Origin: Eubacterium sp. AM49-13BH
GTDB lineage: Bacteria > Bacillota > Clostridia > Lachnospirales > Lachnospiraceae
Length of the DNA: 63,751 bases
Direction: 5' to 3'
Assembly (NCBI RefSeq): GCF_003464165.1
Contig: NZ_QSEK01000017.1
Span: forward strand, 1 to 63,751
Of this stretch, positions 27,023 through 36,005 are shown in pieces. Positions within the stretch are counted from its first letter, which is position 1. Every line of letters begins with the position of its first letter. The notes beneath the pieces are model-generated. The model searched no databases. It was given only the letters and a program-made list of their open reading frames with translations, and was not told the origin of the DNA. Both the position numbers and the translations under genes were made by a program.

Positions 27023-28942
27023 ATGTCAGTACAGGATTATCTTAGTGCAGTAAAGATTGGTAAAAAAGAATATCATGCGTGTGTAAATAAGGGTACGTAC
27101 CCATATCTTCCGGTTTTGGAGGATATTATTGATGAAAACAGTATTGACAGAGAAGTCAGTCTTGGAAGTGACCAGATTCCGTTAAGACTTGTGGTTGGAA
27201 CATGTACAGCAGGTAGAACTACTGCATTTGCAGACAACTTCATGCCTATACTTGACTGGGGAACAGAATTTTCAGCAAAGTGGGCTTCGCTTAGCGACAG
27301 TCAGGTGAATGAAGGAATAAGAGACGATATTAAAGTATATGAGTACATGAATAAGTTCTATGTGCTTGAAGGTAATAAAAGAGTCAGTGTACTTAAGTAT
27401 TTTAAGGCAGTGACAGTAAGTGCACAGGTTATAAGAAAGATACCTAAATACAGTGATGATCCTGATGTTAAGATATATTATGAATTCATGGATTTTTATA
27501 AATCTACCAAGTTAAATGATATATATTTCAGTAAAGAGGGCAGTTTTACAACTCTTATGGAGCTGGTTGGAATTACACCAGGAGAACCAATGGATGAGGA
27601 TGATAAGAAAGATCTTGTTTCGTGCTATCTTAATTTCAGGCTTGCTTATGAATCAAGAGGCGGGGATAAGTTTGATTTCCCAACAGGAGATTCATTTTTA
27701 CGCTTCATTCATATTCACGGATATGATGCTGTTAAGAAGATGACTAAGTCTGAGATGGCAAAGAATGTCGCCAAGACATGGGCTGAATTCGAGCTTCTTG
27801 ATGACAACAGCGAGGTGGAACTTAAGATGACGCCGGCAGCAGCACCTAAGAAGAATATATTAAGCTATCTGCTTCCAATGGGTGGAGGAGTTAAGAAGCT
27901 TAAGGTTGGATTTGTGTATGAAAAGACACCGCAGGATTCAGAGTGGTGTTATGCACATGAGCTTGGAAGACAGTATATTGATGATACATTTGGTGACCAG
28001 ATAGAGACATATGTTGAGGAGAATGTGATACCGGAGCAGAGTGATGAGGCGGCAATCAACAGACTTATAGAGAAAGGCTGTGACCTTATATTCGTGACAT
28101 CTTCGGCGATGAATATGGCTGGACTTAAAGCCGCAATTGCACATCCGTCAGTAAAGATTCTTGACTGTTCTCTTAACATTTCACATAAATATATCAGATC
28201 ATATTATGCTAGAATGTTTGAAGCAAAGTTTATAACGGGAATTATTGCCGGTTCACTGGCTGATGACGATAATGTTGGTTATATAGCTGATAATCCGGTT
28301 TATGGGGCATGTGCGAATATTAATGCATTTGCATTGGGAGTAAAGTTTGTTAATCCAAGAGCCAAGGTTTACCTTGAATGGAACAGTATTAAGGATAATG
28401 ATTCTGAGGGGAATCTTGCTAAGAAGAATATAAGCATCATTTCTAATCAGGATATGATAACTCCGGGCAAGAGTAAGAGAAAGTTTGGGTTGTATAAAGC
28501 AAGTAATTCAGATAAGCATCTGGCTATGCCTGTATGGCACTGGGGTGTTTTTTATGAGAAGCTTATCCAGAGCATTATGAGTGGTTCATGGAGCAAGGAT
28601 GAGGACGGCGATAATGTAAAAGCACTTAATTACTGGTGGGGAATGTCGGCAGGAGTTGTTGATCTTATATATTCAGAGAGTCTGCCATCAGCAACTAAGA
28701 GACTTGTAAAGCTCTTTGAGAAAGAACTTAAGGAAGCAAGGTTCAGAGTTTTTGAGGGTGAATTAAAAGATCAGCATGGTAATATAAAGGTTGAAGAAGG
28801 GAAGCTTATTGATCCTGAACATATAATTACTATGGACTGGCTGCTTGATAATGTGGTTGGCAGACTGCCTCAGTATGATGAACTTACAGATAATGCAAAA
28901 TTAAAAATGGCACTTCAGGGTGTTGTCAAAGAAGAAGAATAG
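27023..28942 (+). CDS. ParB-like N-terminal domain fused to a cytosolic BMP/PnrA-type binding domain
   Basis: Residues 1-130 resemble the N-terminal ParB/Srx fold: an early LRLVVGTCTAGRTTAFADNFMPIL stretch, then YVLEGNKRVSVLKYF, which parallels the G-(E/N)-(R/K)-R motif of ParB. A middle helical region follows. Residues about 290-600 are a periplasmic-binding-protein-like domain of the BMP (PnrA/Med) group: KKLKVGFVYEKTPQDSEW, LIFVTSSAMNMAGL, RSYYARMFEAKFITGIIAGSLA, WSKDEDGDNVKALNYWWGMSAGVVDL. There is no signal peptide or lipobox, so the binding domain should be cytosolic. BMP proteins normally bring purine nucleosides to ABC importers; an intracellular version may be a nucleoside or nucleotide sensor. 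A phosphoesterase gene follows 38 bp downstream. Confidence 0.75.
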   Translation: MSVQDYLSAVKIGKKEYHACVNKGTYPYLPVLEDIIDENSIDREVSLGSDQIPLRLVVGTCTAGRTTAFADNFMPILDWGTEFSAKWASLSDSQVNEGIRDDIKVYEYMNKFYVLEGNKRVSVLKYFKAVTVSAQVIRKIPKYSDDPDVKIYYEFMDFYKSTKLNDIYFSKEGSFTTLMELVGITPGEPMDEDDKKDLVSCYLNFRLAYESRGGDKFDFPTGDSFLRFIHIHGYDAVKKMTKSEMAKNVAKTWAEFELLDDNSEVELKMTPAAAPKKNILSYLLPMGGGVKKLKVGFVYEKTPQDSEWCYAHELGRQYIDDTFGDQIETYVEENVIPEQSDEAAINRLIEKGCDLIFVTSSAMNMAGLKAAIAHPSVKILDCSLNISHKYIRSYYARMFEAKFITGIIAGSLADDDNVGYIADNPVYGACANINAFALGVKFVNPRAKVYLEWNSIKDNDSEGNLAKKNISIISNQDMITPGKSKRKFGLYKASNSDKHLAMPVWHWGVFYEKLIQSIMSGSWSKDEDGDNVKALNYWWGMSAGVVDLIYSESLPSATKRLVKLFEKELKEARFRVFEGELKDQHGNIKVEEGKLIDPEHIITMDWLLDNVVGRLPQYDELTDNAKLKMALQGVVKEEE

Positions 28943-28980
28943 AAAGCATGCTGCCTGCAGTGGTGGCTGGGGAATTATTA

Positions 28981-29583
28981 ATGAAAATACTTGTGTTAGC
29001 GGATGTTGAATCAAAGTACTTATGGGATTATTTCGAAAAGGAAAAATTGGAAGGCATAGATCTTATACTTTCAGCAGGGGATTTAAAGCCCCAGTATCTG
29101 TCGTTTCTTGCATCATTTTCGAAAGTACCTATTCTTTATGTGCATGGCAATCATGATGACTGTTATGATATACAGCCACCAGATGGATGCATTGATATAG
29201 AGAATAAGATATATGTGTATAAAGGTGTCCGTATTATGGGACTTGGTGGTTCTATACGCTATAAGAAGGGGAAAAACCAGTATACACAGAAAGAGATGAA
29301 TCACAGAATTAATAAAATGTGGCTTTCAATAAAGAAGAACAGGGGCTTTGATATACTGCTTACACATTCACCGGCAGCGGGCATAAGTGATGGACCAGAT
29401 GAACCGCATAAGGGTTTTGAAGGCTTTAATTATCTTCTTGAAAAATACAAGCCTAAGTATTTTATTCATGGACATATCCATAAGACATATCAGGTTAAGT
29501 TCAAGCAGGAATATCAGTATAACGAGAATACCAGAATAATTAATGGGTATGAGAAATATATATTTGAATATCCAGATACATAA
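28981..29583 (+). CDS. Calcineurin-like metallophosphoesterase
   Basis: The 200-residue protein starting at 28981 has the metallophosphoesterase blocks in order: LVLADVESKYL, SAGDLKPQYL, YVHGNHDD, LLTHSPAAG and FIHGHIHKTYQ. In the first block the usual DxH is DVE, so one metal ligand differs. The family hydrolyses phosphomono- or diesters. Coupling to the ParB-BMP fusion suggests a shared role, possibly with a nucleotide ligand. The ribosome binding site is weak (GGGG 8 nt upstream), which fits translational coupling to the previous gene. Confidence 0.8.
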   Translation: MKILVLADVESKYLWDYFEKEKLEGIDLILSAGDLKPQYLSFLASFSKVPILYVHGNHDDCYDIQPPDGCIDIENKIYVYKGVRIMGLGGSIRYKKGKNQYTQKEMNHRINKMWLSIKKNRGFDILLTHSPAAGISDGPDEPHKGFEGFNYLLEKYKPKYFIHGHIHKTYQVKFKQEYQYNENTRIINGYEKYIFEYPDT

Positions 29584-29588
29584 TAGAT

Positions 29589-29632
29589 ACCATGATACGT
29601 TTATCCAATTGTAAATGTATCATGGTGTTTTT
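29589..29632 (+). terminator. Terminator after the phosphoesterase
   Basis: ACCATGATAC pairs with GTATCATGGT, the stem continues inward (GTTTA/TAAAT), and GTTTTT follows. Confidence 0.85.
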
Positions 29633-29686
29633 GCGTTTTGTATAAATTATTAATATATATGGTACCAAAGTACTATGTAATATAAG

Positions 29687-29755
29687 TTTATTGAAATGTC
29701 AAAATGTGATAAAATTTAATACAAAGTTTGTGTAATTTAAATTATATTGCACAAA
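29687..29755 (+). promoter_or_regulatory. Candidate promoter and operator of the pectate lyase gene
   Basis: TTTATT (29687-29692) and TAAAAT (29710-29715) are 17 bp apart. Just downstream an imperfect inverted repeat (TTTGTGTAAT at 29727-29736 and ATTGCACAAA at 29746-29755) would cover the start of the transcript. It shares the TTTGTGC/GCACAAA half-site with the palindrome in front of gntP (10327-10342). Control by pectin breakdown products would be expected but is not shown. Confidence 0.4.
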
Positions 29756-29780
29756 GAAATGTATCAGGAGGAAAAATACA

Positions 29781-31982
29781 ATGAAAAGATTTAAAGACAT
29801 GAAAAGCAAATGGGCGCTGATTCTTGCATTTGTAATGATTGTGAGCGTTGTCGTACCAGCAGTTCTGTTTTCAGCAACTGATAATGTTAATGCTGCAACA
29901 GGAAAATCTTATGACAAAACAAGTCTTTCTTACACAGGAACTTATACAGATATAAGCCTTAAGAAGGATGCAGATTTTAAGAATGCAAAGTATGTATCAT
30001 CTTCAGATGAGATTATTAGTGCATTACAATCAGCTAAAGCTGGAGATGTAATCATAATCAAAGGTGGAACATACAAGTTTTCTACAAGTGTTATTGTTAA
30101 TAACACAATTAATGGACAGGATGGTTCATACATAATTGTTAAAGCAGAAGATAATCATGATGTTAAGTTTGATTTTTCTGCACAGGTATTTAATAGTCAG
30201 AACAGAGGTTTTATACTTGATGGTGATTACTGGTATTTTGGCGGTATTAATTTCTATGGAGCTGGTGATAACGGAGTATTGCTTGCTGGTAATAATAACA
30301 TTTTTGAAAGATGTGTATTTGAAGCAAACAGAGATACAGGTCTTCAGCTTTCAAGGTATGATACAACTGCTGCAACTAAAGATTTATGGCCATCTAACAA
30401 TCTTATTATTAATTGTACAGCATTTAATAACTGTGATTTTCCTGAGCAGGGAGGTACAGGAGAGAATGCAGATGGATTTGCAGCAAAGCTTACATGTGGC
30501 GAGGGAAATGTGTTTGATGGATGTATATCATACTGCAATTCTGATGATGGATGGGATTTATATGCCAAGACAGCTACAGGACCAATAGGTGTCGTAACAA
30601 TTAGAAACTGTGTAGCATTTGCCAATGGAACATTAACTAACGGCACGCATTATGCTAATGGTGATATGAATGGTTTCAAGCTTGGCGGTTCAGGTGTAGG
30701 TACACCACATAATGTACTTAATTGTCTGTCATTTGATAATGGAGCAACAGGATTTACAGATAACAATAATCCATCAGCACTTACACTTACTAATCTTACA
30801 GCATGGGGTAATGGAAAGAATGCCAAAAAGGGCAATTTCGTATGCTACAGAGCTGGTTCAGGGGCCGAATATTCAGGCCTTATATCAGTAAATGCAGTTG
30901 ATTCAGATAAGTTTATGGGTAATGTGAAGAATTCTATATATTATAATTCTAAGAAGTACTATCAGCTTTCAGGCGATTCATTTACACAGATTCTTAATAC
31001 AAGTGCAGGATATAAGTCAGGAACAGTGGTGAATAACCCTTCAAGTGCATCTGGAACATTTAAGAATATTAATAATACAATTAAATATACAGATAATATT
31101 GATGAGCTCTTAAGAAATGCAGATGGAACAATCAATATGAATGGTCTCTATGAGACAACAGGAAGTTATTCATCTATGGGTGCAAAGTTCAATGTTGCTA
31201 ACCAGATTGTATATGTAACTGGTAAATCATCAGATAATGATAAAGAAACAGAGGGCAGTTCAGAAAATACATCAGAGACAACAACAGCGCAGGAGACAAC
31301 AACAGCGCAGGAGACAACTAAGTCAGACGAACCGGTATCAAGTGCTGCACATGTAATGAATTTTACAACTGATATTACAGAACAGAACGCTTACTTTACT
31401 ATTTCGGGTAATTATTCAGAAAGCAAGGGAAGTGTTATATACAACGGTATGACACTTACAAAGTGTCTTAAGATTGAAACTGCAACAAGCATATCATTTA
31501 CATGTGATACAGATTCAGAACTTACACTTGTATTCAATAGTAATTTTGCTAAAAAGATTAAAATTGACGGAGTAAAGACTGCAGCAACTAATGGTATTGT
31601 TAAAGTTAAAGTTGCAAAGGGAACACATACAATAACTAAGGGTGATACTACTAATCTCTTTTATATTTCTGTAGCACCACTTGGTTCTCAGCAGGAGACA
31701 ACAACAGCAGCACAGGAGACAACAACAGCAGCACAGGAGACAACAACAGCAGCACAGCAGACAACTACAGTTGGTCAGGAGGAATCAGCAACTAAGGGTA
31801 CAGAGCAGGAGATAACAACAGCCAAGACAGAAAAGACTTCAACTGCAGCAAGTGGAGAAGTATCTGATAACTCAACCAAAACAGGTGACAGCAGTCATGT
31901 AATGGTATACGTGATTGTACTTGCAGCATGTGTAATAATATGTGTGGGTGTAATAGTATTTTCAGCTAAGAAAAAGAAATAA
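29781..31982 (+). CDS. Wall-anchored pectate lyase, PL9 family
   Basis: Signal peptide (about 1-40). The catalytic right-handed beta-helix (about 45-400) carries PL9 signatures: GENADGFAAKLTCGEGNVFDGC, SDDGWDLYAK and NGFKLGGSG, where Lys300 corresponds to the catalytic lysine of Pel9A-type enzymes. Two Thr/Glu/Gln linkers frame a beta-sandwich-like module (about 520-630) that may bind carbohydrate. The C-terminus has a sorting-type signal: KTGD at about 700-703, a hydrophobic helix and a KKKK tail. It cleaves polygalacturonate by Ca2+-dependent beta-elimination, at the cell surface. Products would feed the hexuronate route ending at Eda (24890). Confidence 0.9.
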   Translation: MKRFKDMKSKWALILAFVMIVSVVVPAVLFSATDNVNAATGKSYDKTSLSYTGTYTDISLKKDADFKNAKYVSSSDEIISALQSAKAGDVIIIKGGTYKFSTSVIVNNTINGQDGSYIIVKAEDNHDVKFDFSAQVFNSQNRGFILDGDYWYFGGINFYGAGDNGVLLAGNNNIFERCVFEANRDTGLQLSRYDTTAATKDLWPSNNLIINCTAFNNCDFPEQGGTGENADGFAAKLTCGEGNVFDGCISYCNSDDGWDLYAKTATGPIGVVTIRNCVAFANGTLTNGTHYANGDMNGFKLGGSGVGTPHNVLNCLSFDNGATGFTDNNNPSALTLTNLTAWGNGKNAKKGNFVCYRAGSGAEYSGLISVNAVDSDKFMGNVKNSIYYNSKKYYQLSGDSFTQILNTSAGYKSGTVVNNPSSASGTFKNINNTIKYTDNIDELLRNADGTINMNGLYETTGSYSSMGAKFNVANQIVYVTGKSSDNDKETEGSSENTSETTTAQETTTAQETTKSDEPVSSAAHVMNFTTDITEQNAYFTISGNYSESKGSVIYNGMTLTKCLKIETATSISFTCDTDSELTLVFNSNFAKKIKIDGVKTAATNGIVKVKVAKGTHTITKGDTTNLFYISVAPLGSQQETTTAAQETTTAAQETTTAAQQTTTVGQEESATKGTEQEITTAKTEKTSTAASGEVSDNSTKTGDSSHVMVYVIVLAACVIICVGVIVFSAKKKK
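31275..31310 (+). repeat. 18-bp tandem repeat (ETTTAQ) x2 in the pectate lyase linker
   Basis: Two identical copies of GAGACAACAACAGCGCAG encode a Thr-rich spacer before the second domain. Confidence 0.85.
31692..31754 (+). repeat. 21-bp tandem repeat (QETTTAA) x3 in the pectate lyase stalk
   Basis: Three in-frame 21-bp units, almost identical, encode QETTTAA in the wall-spanning stalk. Identity at the DNA level makes copy-number change by slippage likely. Confidence 0.85.
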
Positions 31983-32004
31983 TGCTAAAAAACTCAAAAA
32001 TCTC

Positions 32005-32033
32005 TTGCATTATCCTATAGGCTGTGATATATT
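32005..32033 (+). promoter_or_regulatory. Promoter of asd
   Basis: TTGCAT (32005-32010) and TATATT (32028-32033) are 17 bp apart. The ~80-nt leader shows no lysine-riboswitch core that I can recognise. Confidence 0.6.
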
Positions 32034-32120
32034 TTCTTAGACACAAAAACAAATGTCCGTCACAGAAAGACAGAACAGAGGGAAGTGTCTTTGAGATTTT
32101 ATATATTGAAGGAGTTAAAA

Positions 32121-33218
32121 ATGAGCGATAAGTTAAGAGTTGGTATCCTTGGCGGTACAGGTATGGTAGGACAGAGATTTATAACATTACTGGAGAATCA
32201 TCCTTGGTTTGAAGTTGTTTTAGTAGCAGCTTCAGGACGTTCAGCAGGAAAGCTTTATGAAGAGGCAGTTGATGGACGATGGAAGATGCAGACACCAATG
32301 CCAGAGTTCGTTAAGAAGATGACTGTATATGATATGGATAAGGATTTTGATGAAATTGTTTCTAAGGTGGATTTCGTATTCTGTGCAGTTAATATGCCTA
32401 AGGACCAGATTAAGGCTATAGAGGAAAGATATGCTAAGGCAGAAGTTCCAGTTGTTTCTAATAACAGTGCTAACCGTTGGACACCAGATGTTCCTATGGT
32501 TGTTCCAGAAATCAACCCAGAGCATCTTGAAGTTATTAAGTATCAGAGAGAGAGACTTGGTACTAAGAGAGGATTTATCTGTGTTAAGCCTAACTGCTCA
32601 ATCCAGAGCTACACACCTGCTCTTAATGCATTAAAGGAATTTGGACCAAGCTTGTTGTTGTCAACAACATATCAGGCAATCTCAGGTGCTGGTAAGACAT
32701 TTGAACAGTGGCCAGAGATGGTTGAGAATATCATCCCTTATATTGGTGGCGAGGAAGAAAAGTCTGAGAAAGAGCCTTTAAGATTATGGGGTAAGATTGA
32801 GGATGGAAAGATTGTTCCTGCAAGTGATCCGGTTATCACATGTCAGTGTATCAGAGTTCCAGTTCTTGATGGACATACAGCAGCTGTATTTGTTAACTTT
32901 GAGAAGAAGCCAACTAAGGAACAGATTATTGAAAAGTGGAGAAGCTTCAAGGGAGTTCCACAGGAACTTAATCTTCCAAGTGCTCCAAAGCAGTTCATCC
33001 AGTATCTTGAAGAATATGACCGTCCACAGGTTAAGCTTGATGTAAATTATGAGAACGGAATGGGTGTTTCACTTGGCCGTTTAAGAGAAGACAGTGTGTT
33101 TGATTATAAGTTTGTTGGCCTTTCACACAACACATTAAGAGGTGCAGCAGGTGGAGCTGTTCTTATTGCAGAGCTTCTTAAGGCACAGGGTTATATCACT
33201 CCTAAGGATGCAGAATAA
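32121..33218 (+). CDS. asd: Aspartate-semialdehyde dehydrogenase
   Basis: The start at 32121 has AAGGAG 6 nt upstream. The 365-residue enzyme begins with the NADP-binding LRVGILGGTGMVGQRF, has the catalytic cysteine in VKPNCSIQSYTPAL and the substrate-binding histidine near GHTAAVFVNF. Length and motif spacing are those of the archaeal/fungal-type branch rather than E. coli Asd. It reduces aspartyl phosphate to aspartate semialdehyde for lysine/DAP, threonine and methionine synthesis. It is monocistronic with its own promoter and terminator. Confidence 0.95.
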   Translation: MSDKLRVGILGGTGMVGQRFITLLENHPWFEVVLVAASGRSAGKLYEEAVDGRWKMQTPMPEFVKKMTVYDMDKDFDEIVSKVDFVFCAVNMPKDQIKAIEERYAKAEVPVVSNNSANRWTPDVPMVVPEINPEHLEVIKYQRERLGTKRGFICVKPNCSIQSYTPALNALKEFGPSLLLSTTYQAISGAGKTFEQWPEMVENIIPYIGGEEEKSEKEPLRLWGKIEDGKIVPASDPVITCQCIRVPVLDGHTAAVFVNFEKKPTKEQIIEKWRSFKGVPQELNLPSAPKQFIQYLEEYDRPQVKLDVNYENGMGVSLGRLREDSVFDYKFVGLSHNTLRGAAGGAVLIAELLKAQGYITPKDAE

Positions 33219-33246
33219 TTAAATTCTAATATACACACATACCAGA

Positions 33247-33276
33247 AAAGAGATGTCAGAGATGGCATCTCTTTTT
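33247..33276 (+). terminator. Terminator after asd
   Basis: AAAGAGATGTC pairs with GGCATCTCTTT (one G-U) and is followed by Ts. Confidence 0.9.
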
Positions 33277-33345
33277 ACTTGCTTAAAAACCTATTATGAT
33301 ATAAAATTATGAAACGACTTAAAGAGTAAAGAGGGGACATTTACA

Positions 33346-33933
33346 TTGAAGGAAAATTATTTTTACGCTATGCTGTCGAGAATGAAATATATTAACAGAT
33401 GGGGACTTATGCAGAACACACGTCATGAGAATCTGTGTGAGCATAGTCTTGATGTAGCATTCATAGCACATGCATTAGGAATTATTAACAACGAGATATA
33501 TGGTGGGGATATTAATGCTGAAAGACTTGCAATTCTAGGCATGTATCATGATGTGACAGAGATAATTACAGGTGATTTGCCAACTCCGGTAAAGTATTAC
33601 AATCCGGTTATAAGAAATGCATATAAGGAAGTGGAGCATGTTGCAGAGGATCAGATGCTGTCAGGTCTTGGAACAGATATAAGAGAACGTTACAGAGGTG
33701 TGTTATCTGAGACAGAAGAGGAAGAAGCACTTTGGAAGTATGTCAAGGCTGCCGATAAGATGTCAGCTTATATCAAATGTCTTGAGGAAAAGAAGTCTGG
33801 CAACATGGATTTTGCTGATGCAGAAAAGACAATACATCAGGCTATTGTTGATATGAATATTCCGGAAGCAGATTATTTTATGAAAGAATATATACCGGCT
33901 TATATGGGAACTCTTGATGCTTCAGGAGAATAA
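33346..33933 (+). CDS. yfbR: HD-domain 5'-deoxynucleotidase, YfbR-like
   Basis: The 195-residue HD phosphohydrolase aligns with YfbR throughout: RMKYINRWGLMQNTRHENLCEHSLDVAFIAHAL contains the conserved Arg-Trp pair and first metal histidine, MYHDVTEIITGDLPTPVKY is the HD motif with the catalytic Glu, and the last metal Asp is in KAADKMSAYIKCL. YfbR dephosphorylates dNMPs and takes part in nucleotide pool control. The start is TTG, 9 nt after GAGGGG. The gene overlaps none of its neighbours but is 34 bp from topB and probably co-transcribed with it. Confidence 0.9.
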   Translation: MKENYFYAMLSRMKYINRWGLMQNTRHENLCEHSLDVAFIAHALGIINNEIYGGDINAERLAILGMYHDVTEIITGDLPTPVKYYNPVIRNAYKEVEHVAEDQMLSGLGTDIRERYRGVLSETEEEEALWKYVKAADKMSAYIKCLEEKKSGNMDFADAEKTIHQAIVDMNIPEADYFMKEYIPAYMGTLDASGE

Positions 33934-33967
33934 TAATTGTGTAATAGACACAGAAATGAGGGATATA

Positions 33968-35983
33968 ATGGGAAAATCCGTATATATCGCGGAAAAACCA
34001 AGTGTAGCGCAGGAATTTGCAAAGGCATTGCACGTGAACTTCACAAGAAAAGACGGATATCTTGAGGGTGGAGACCATATTGTGACATGGTGTGTCGGAC
34101 ATCTGGTAACTATGAGCTATCCGGATGCTTATGACCCTAATCTTAAGAGATGGAGCTTTGATACGCTACCATTCATACCGAAGGAATTCAAGTATGAGGT
34201 TATACCTGCAGTTGCAAAACAGTTTAATATAGTTAAAGACATTCTTACAAGGGATGATGTTGAATATATATATGTATGTACCGATTCGGGACGCGAGGGA
34301 GAATATATATACAGGCTTGTGAGGCAGGAAGCAGGCGTTAAAGGCAAAAAAGAACGCCGCGTGTGGATTGATTCGCAGACCGAGGAAGAGATTCTTAAAG
34401 GGATTAATACCGCAAAGGATATATCTGAATATGATAATCTGAGTGATTCAGCGTATCTTCGTGCGAAGGAAGATTATCTTATGGGAATTAATTTCTCAAG
34501 AGTTCTTACATTGAAATATGGACGAAATATTGCCAATTATCTGCACCTTGACAGGGCAGTTGTATCTGTCGGAAGGGTTATGACATGTGTTCTTGGAATG
34601 GTAGTAAGAAGAGAACGGGAGATAAGAAGCTTTGTAAAGACACCTTTCTACAGAGTTATTGGACAGGCACAGGCTGAAAATTCAACATTTGATGCAGAAT
34701 GGCGTGTAAGTGATAAGAGTATGTATGCTGGTACGCCATATTTATATAAGGATAATGGTTTTAAGGACAGGGAGAAGGCAGAGGAGCTGGTTAATTTCTT
34801 ATCTGACCCGCTGCCAGCACAGGGAGTAGTTGATTCTATTGAGAGAAAAAAAGAAACCAAGAATCCACCACTTCTGTACAACCTTGCCGAGATTCAGAAT
34901 GAATGCAGCAAGCTGTTTAAGATAAGCCCTGATGAGACTCTTAATATTATTCAGGAGCTGTATGAAAAGAAGCTAGTTACTTATCCAAGAACTGACGCGA
35001 GAGTGTTATCAACAGCGGTAAGTAAGGAGATACATAAGAATATAGGCGGACTCAGGAATTTTGCTCCTGTGAAGGAGATTGCAGAGCATATATTGCAGAA
35101 TAATATGCAGAAGGGGATTGAAAAGACAAGATATTGCAACGATAAAGCAATAACAGACCATTATGCGATTATTCCGACAGGACAGGGCTTTAATAATCTT
35201 AAGACTTTGTCAGTCACAGCAGCCAGAACTTATGAGATAATTGTAAGAAGATTCTTAAGCATATTCTATCCACCAGCTATTTATCAGAAGGTAAGTATTG
35301 CCAGTGATGTGAAGAATGAAAAGCTGTATGCTTCATTTAAAGTGCTTGTAGATGAAGGGTATCTTAGCGTAGCTAAGAACTCATTTGCAAAGGCGAGAAA
35401 TGATGCAAAAGTAAAGGATGATGATAGCGTCGATAATAAGGATGATAATAAATGTGATGCGGCTTTATTCGAGGTATTGAAAAAATACAGAAAAGGTTCT
35501 ACAATCACATTTAATGGGTTTAATATCAAAGAAGGTGAAACTTCACCTCCAAAGAGATATAATTCAGGTTCTATTATTCTTGCAATGGAGAATGCAGGAC
35601 AGCTTATTGAAGATGAGGAACTGCGGGCACAGATTAAGGGTAGTGGAATAGGAACAAGTGCTACAAGAGCTGAGATTCTTAAAAAACTTAATACTATTAA
35701 GTATATTTCTATTAATTCTAAGACACAGATTATTACACCTACATTTTTAGGCGAGATAATATATGATGTTGTAGACAATTCTATCAGGCATCTGCTTAAT
35801 CCAGAGCTTACGGCAAGCTGGGAAAAAGGACTTACAGGTGTGGCTGAGGGAACCATTACGGCAGATGAGTATATGGAGAAGCTTGATGGTTTTGTTTCAA
35901 GAAGAACAAGGGCTGTTATGGCATTAAGGAATCAGGCTGGTCTTGTAGGACTTTTTAATGATACGGCTAAGAATTATAAGTAA
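33968..35983 (+). CDS. topB: DNA topoisomerase III-like type IA topoisomerase
   Basis: The start at 33968 has GAGGG 5 nt upstream and gives MGKSVYIAEKPSVAQEFAKAL, the TOPRIM start. The acidic TOPRIM residues lie in VCTDSGREGEYIYRLV, and the active-site tyrosine is Tyr339 in LVTYPRTDARVL. The 671 residues end without zinc ribbons, as in TopB rather than TopA. It relaxes or decatenates single-stranded regions during replication and recombination. glmS starts 22 bp downstream, so the two are likely on one mRNA. Confidence 0.93.
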   Translation: MGKSVYIAEKPSVAQEFAKALHVNFTRKDGYLEGGDHIVTWCVGHLVTMSYPDAYDPNLKRWSFDTLPFIPKEFKYEVIPAVAKQFNIVKDILTRDDVEYIYVCTDSGREGEYIYRLVRQEAGVKGKKERRVWIDSQTEEEILKGINTAKDISEYDNLSDSAYLRAKEDYLMGINFSRVLTLKYGRNIANYLHLDRAVVSVGRVMTCVLGMVVRREREIRSFVKTPFYRVIGQAQAENSTFDAEWRVSDKSMYAGTPYLYKDNGFKDREKAEELVNFLSDPLPAQGVVDSIERKKETKNPPLLYNLAEIQNECSKLFKISPDETLNIIQELYEKKLVTYPRTDARVLSTAVSKEIHKNIGGLRNFAPVKEIAEHILQNNMQKGIEKTRYCNDKAITDHYAIIPTGQGFNNLKTLSVTAARTYEIIVRRFLSIFYPPAIYQKVSIASDVKNEKLYASFKVLVDEGYLSVAKNSFAKARNDAKVKDDDSVDNKDDNKCDAALFEVLKKYRKGSTITFNGFNIKEGETSPPKRYNSGSIILAMENAGQLIEDEELRAQIKGSGIGTSATRAEILKKLNTIKYISINSKTQIITPTFLGEIIYDVVDNSIRHLLNPELTASWEKGLTGVAEGTITADEYMEKLDGFVSRRTRAVMALRNQAGLVGLFNDTAKNYK

Positions 35984-36005
35984 ATGAGTGAAAGGAATTA
36001 AATAT

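Noticed and set aside
31692..31754. CRISPR-like array
   Set aside because: The repeats are contiguous 21-bp coding units with no spacers; they encode a Thr-rich stalk.
35984..36005. glmS ribozyme upstream of glmS
   Set aside because: Only 22 bp separate topB and glmS, far too short for the ribozyme.
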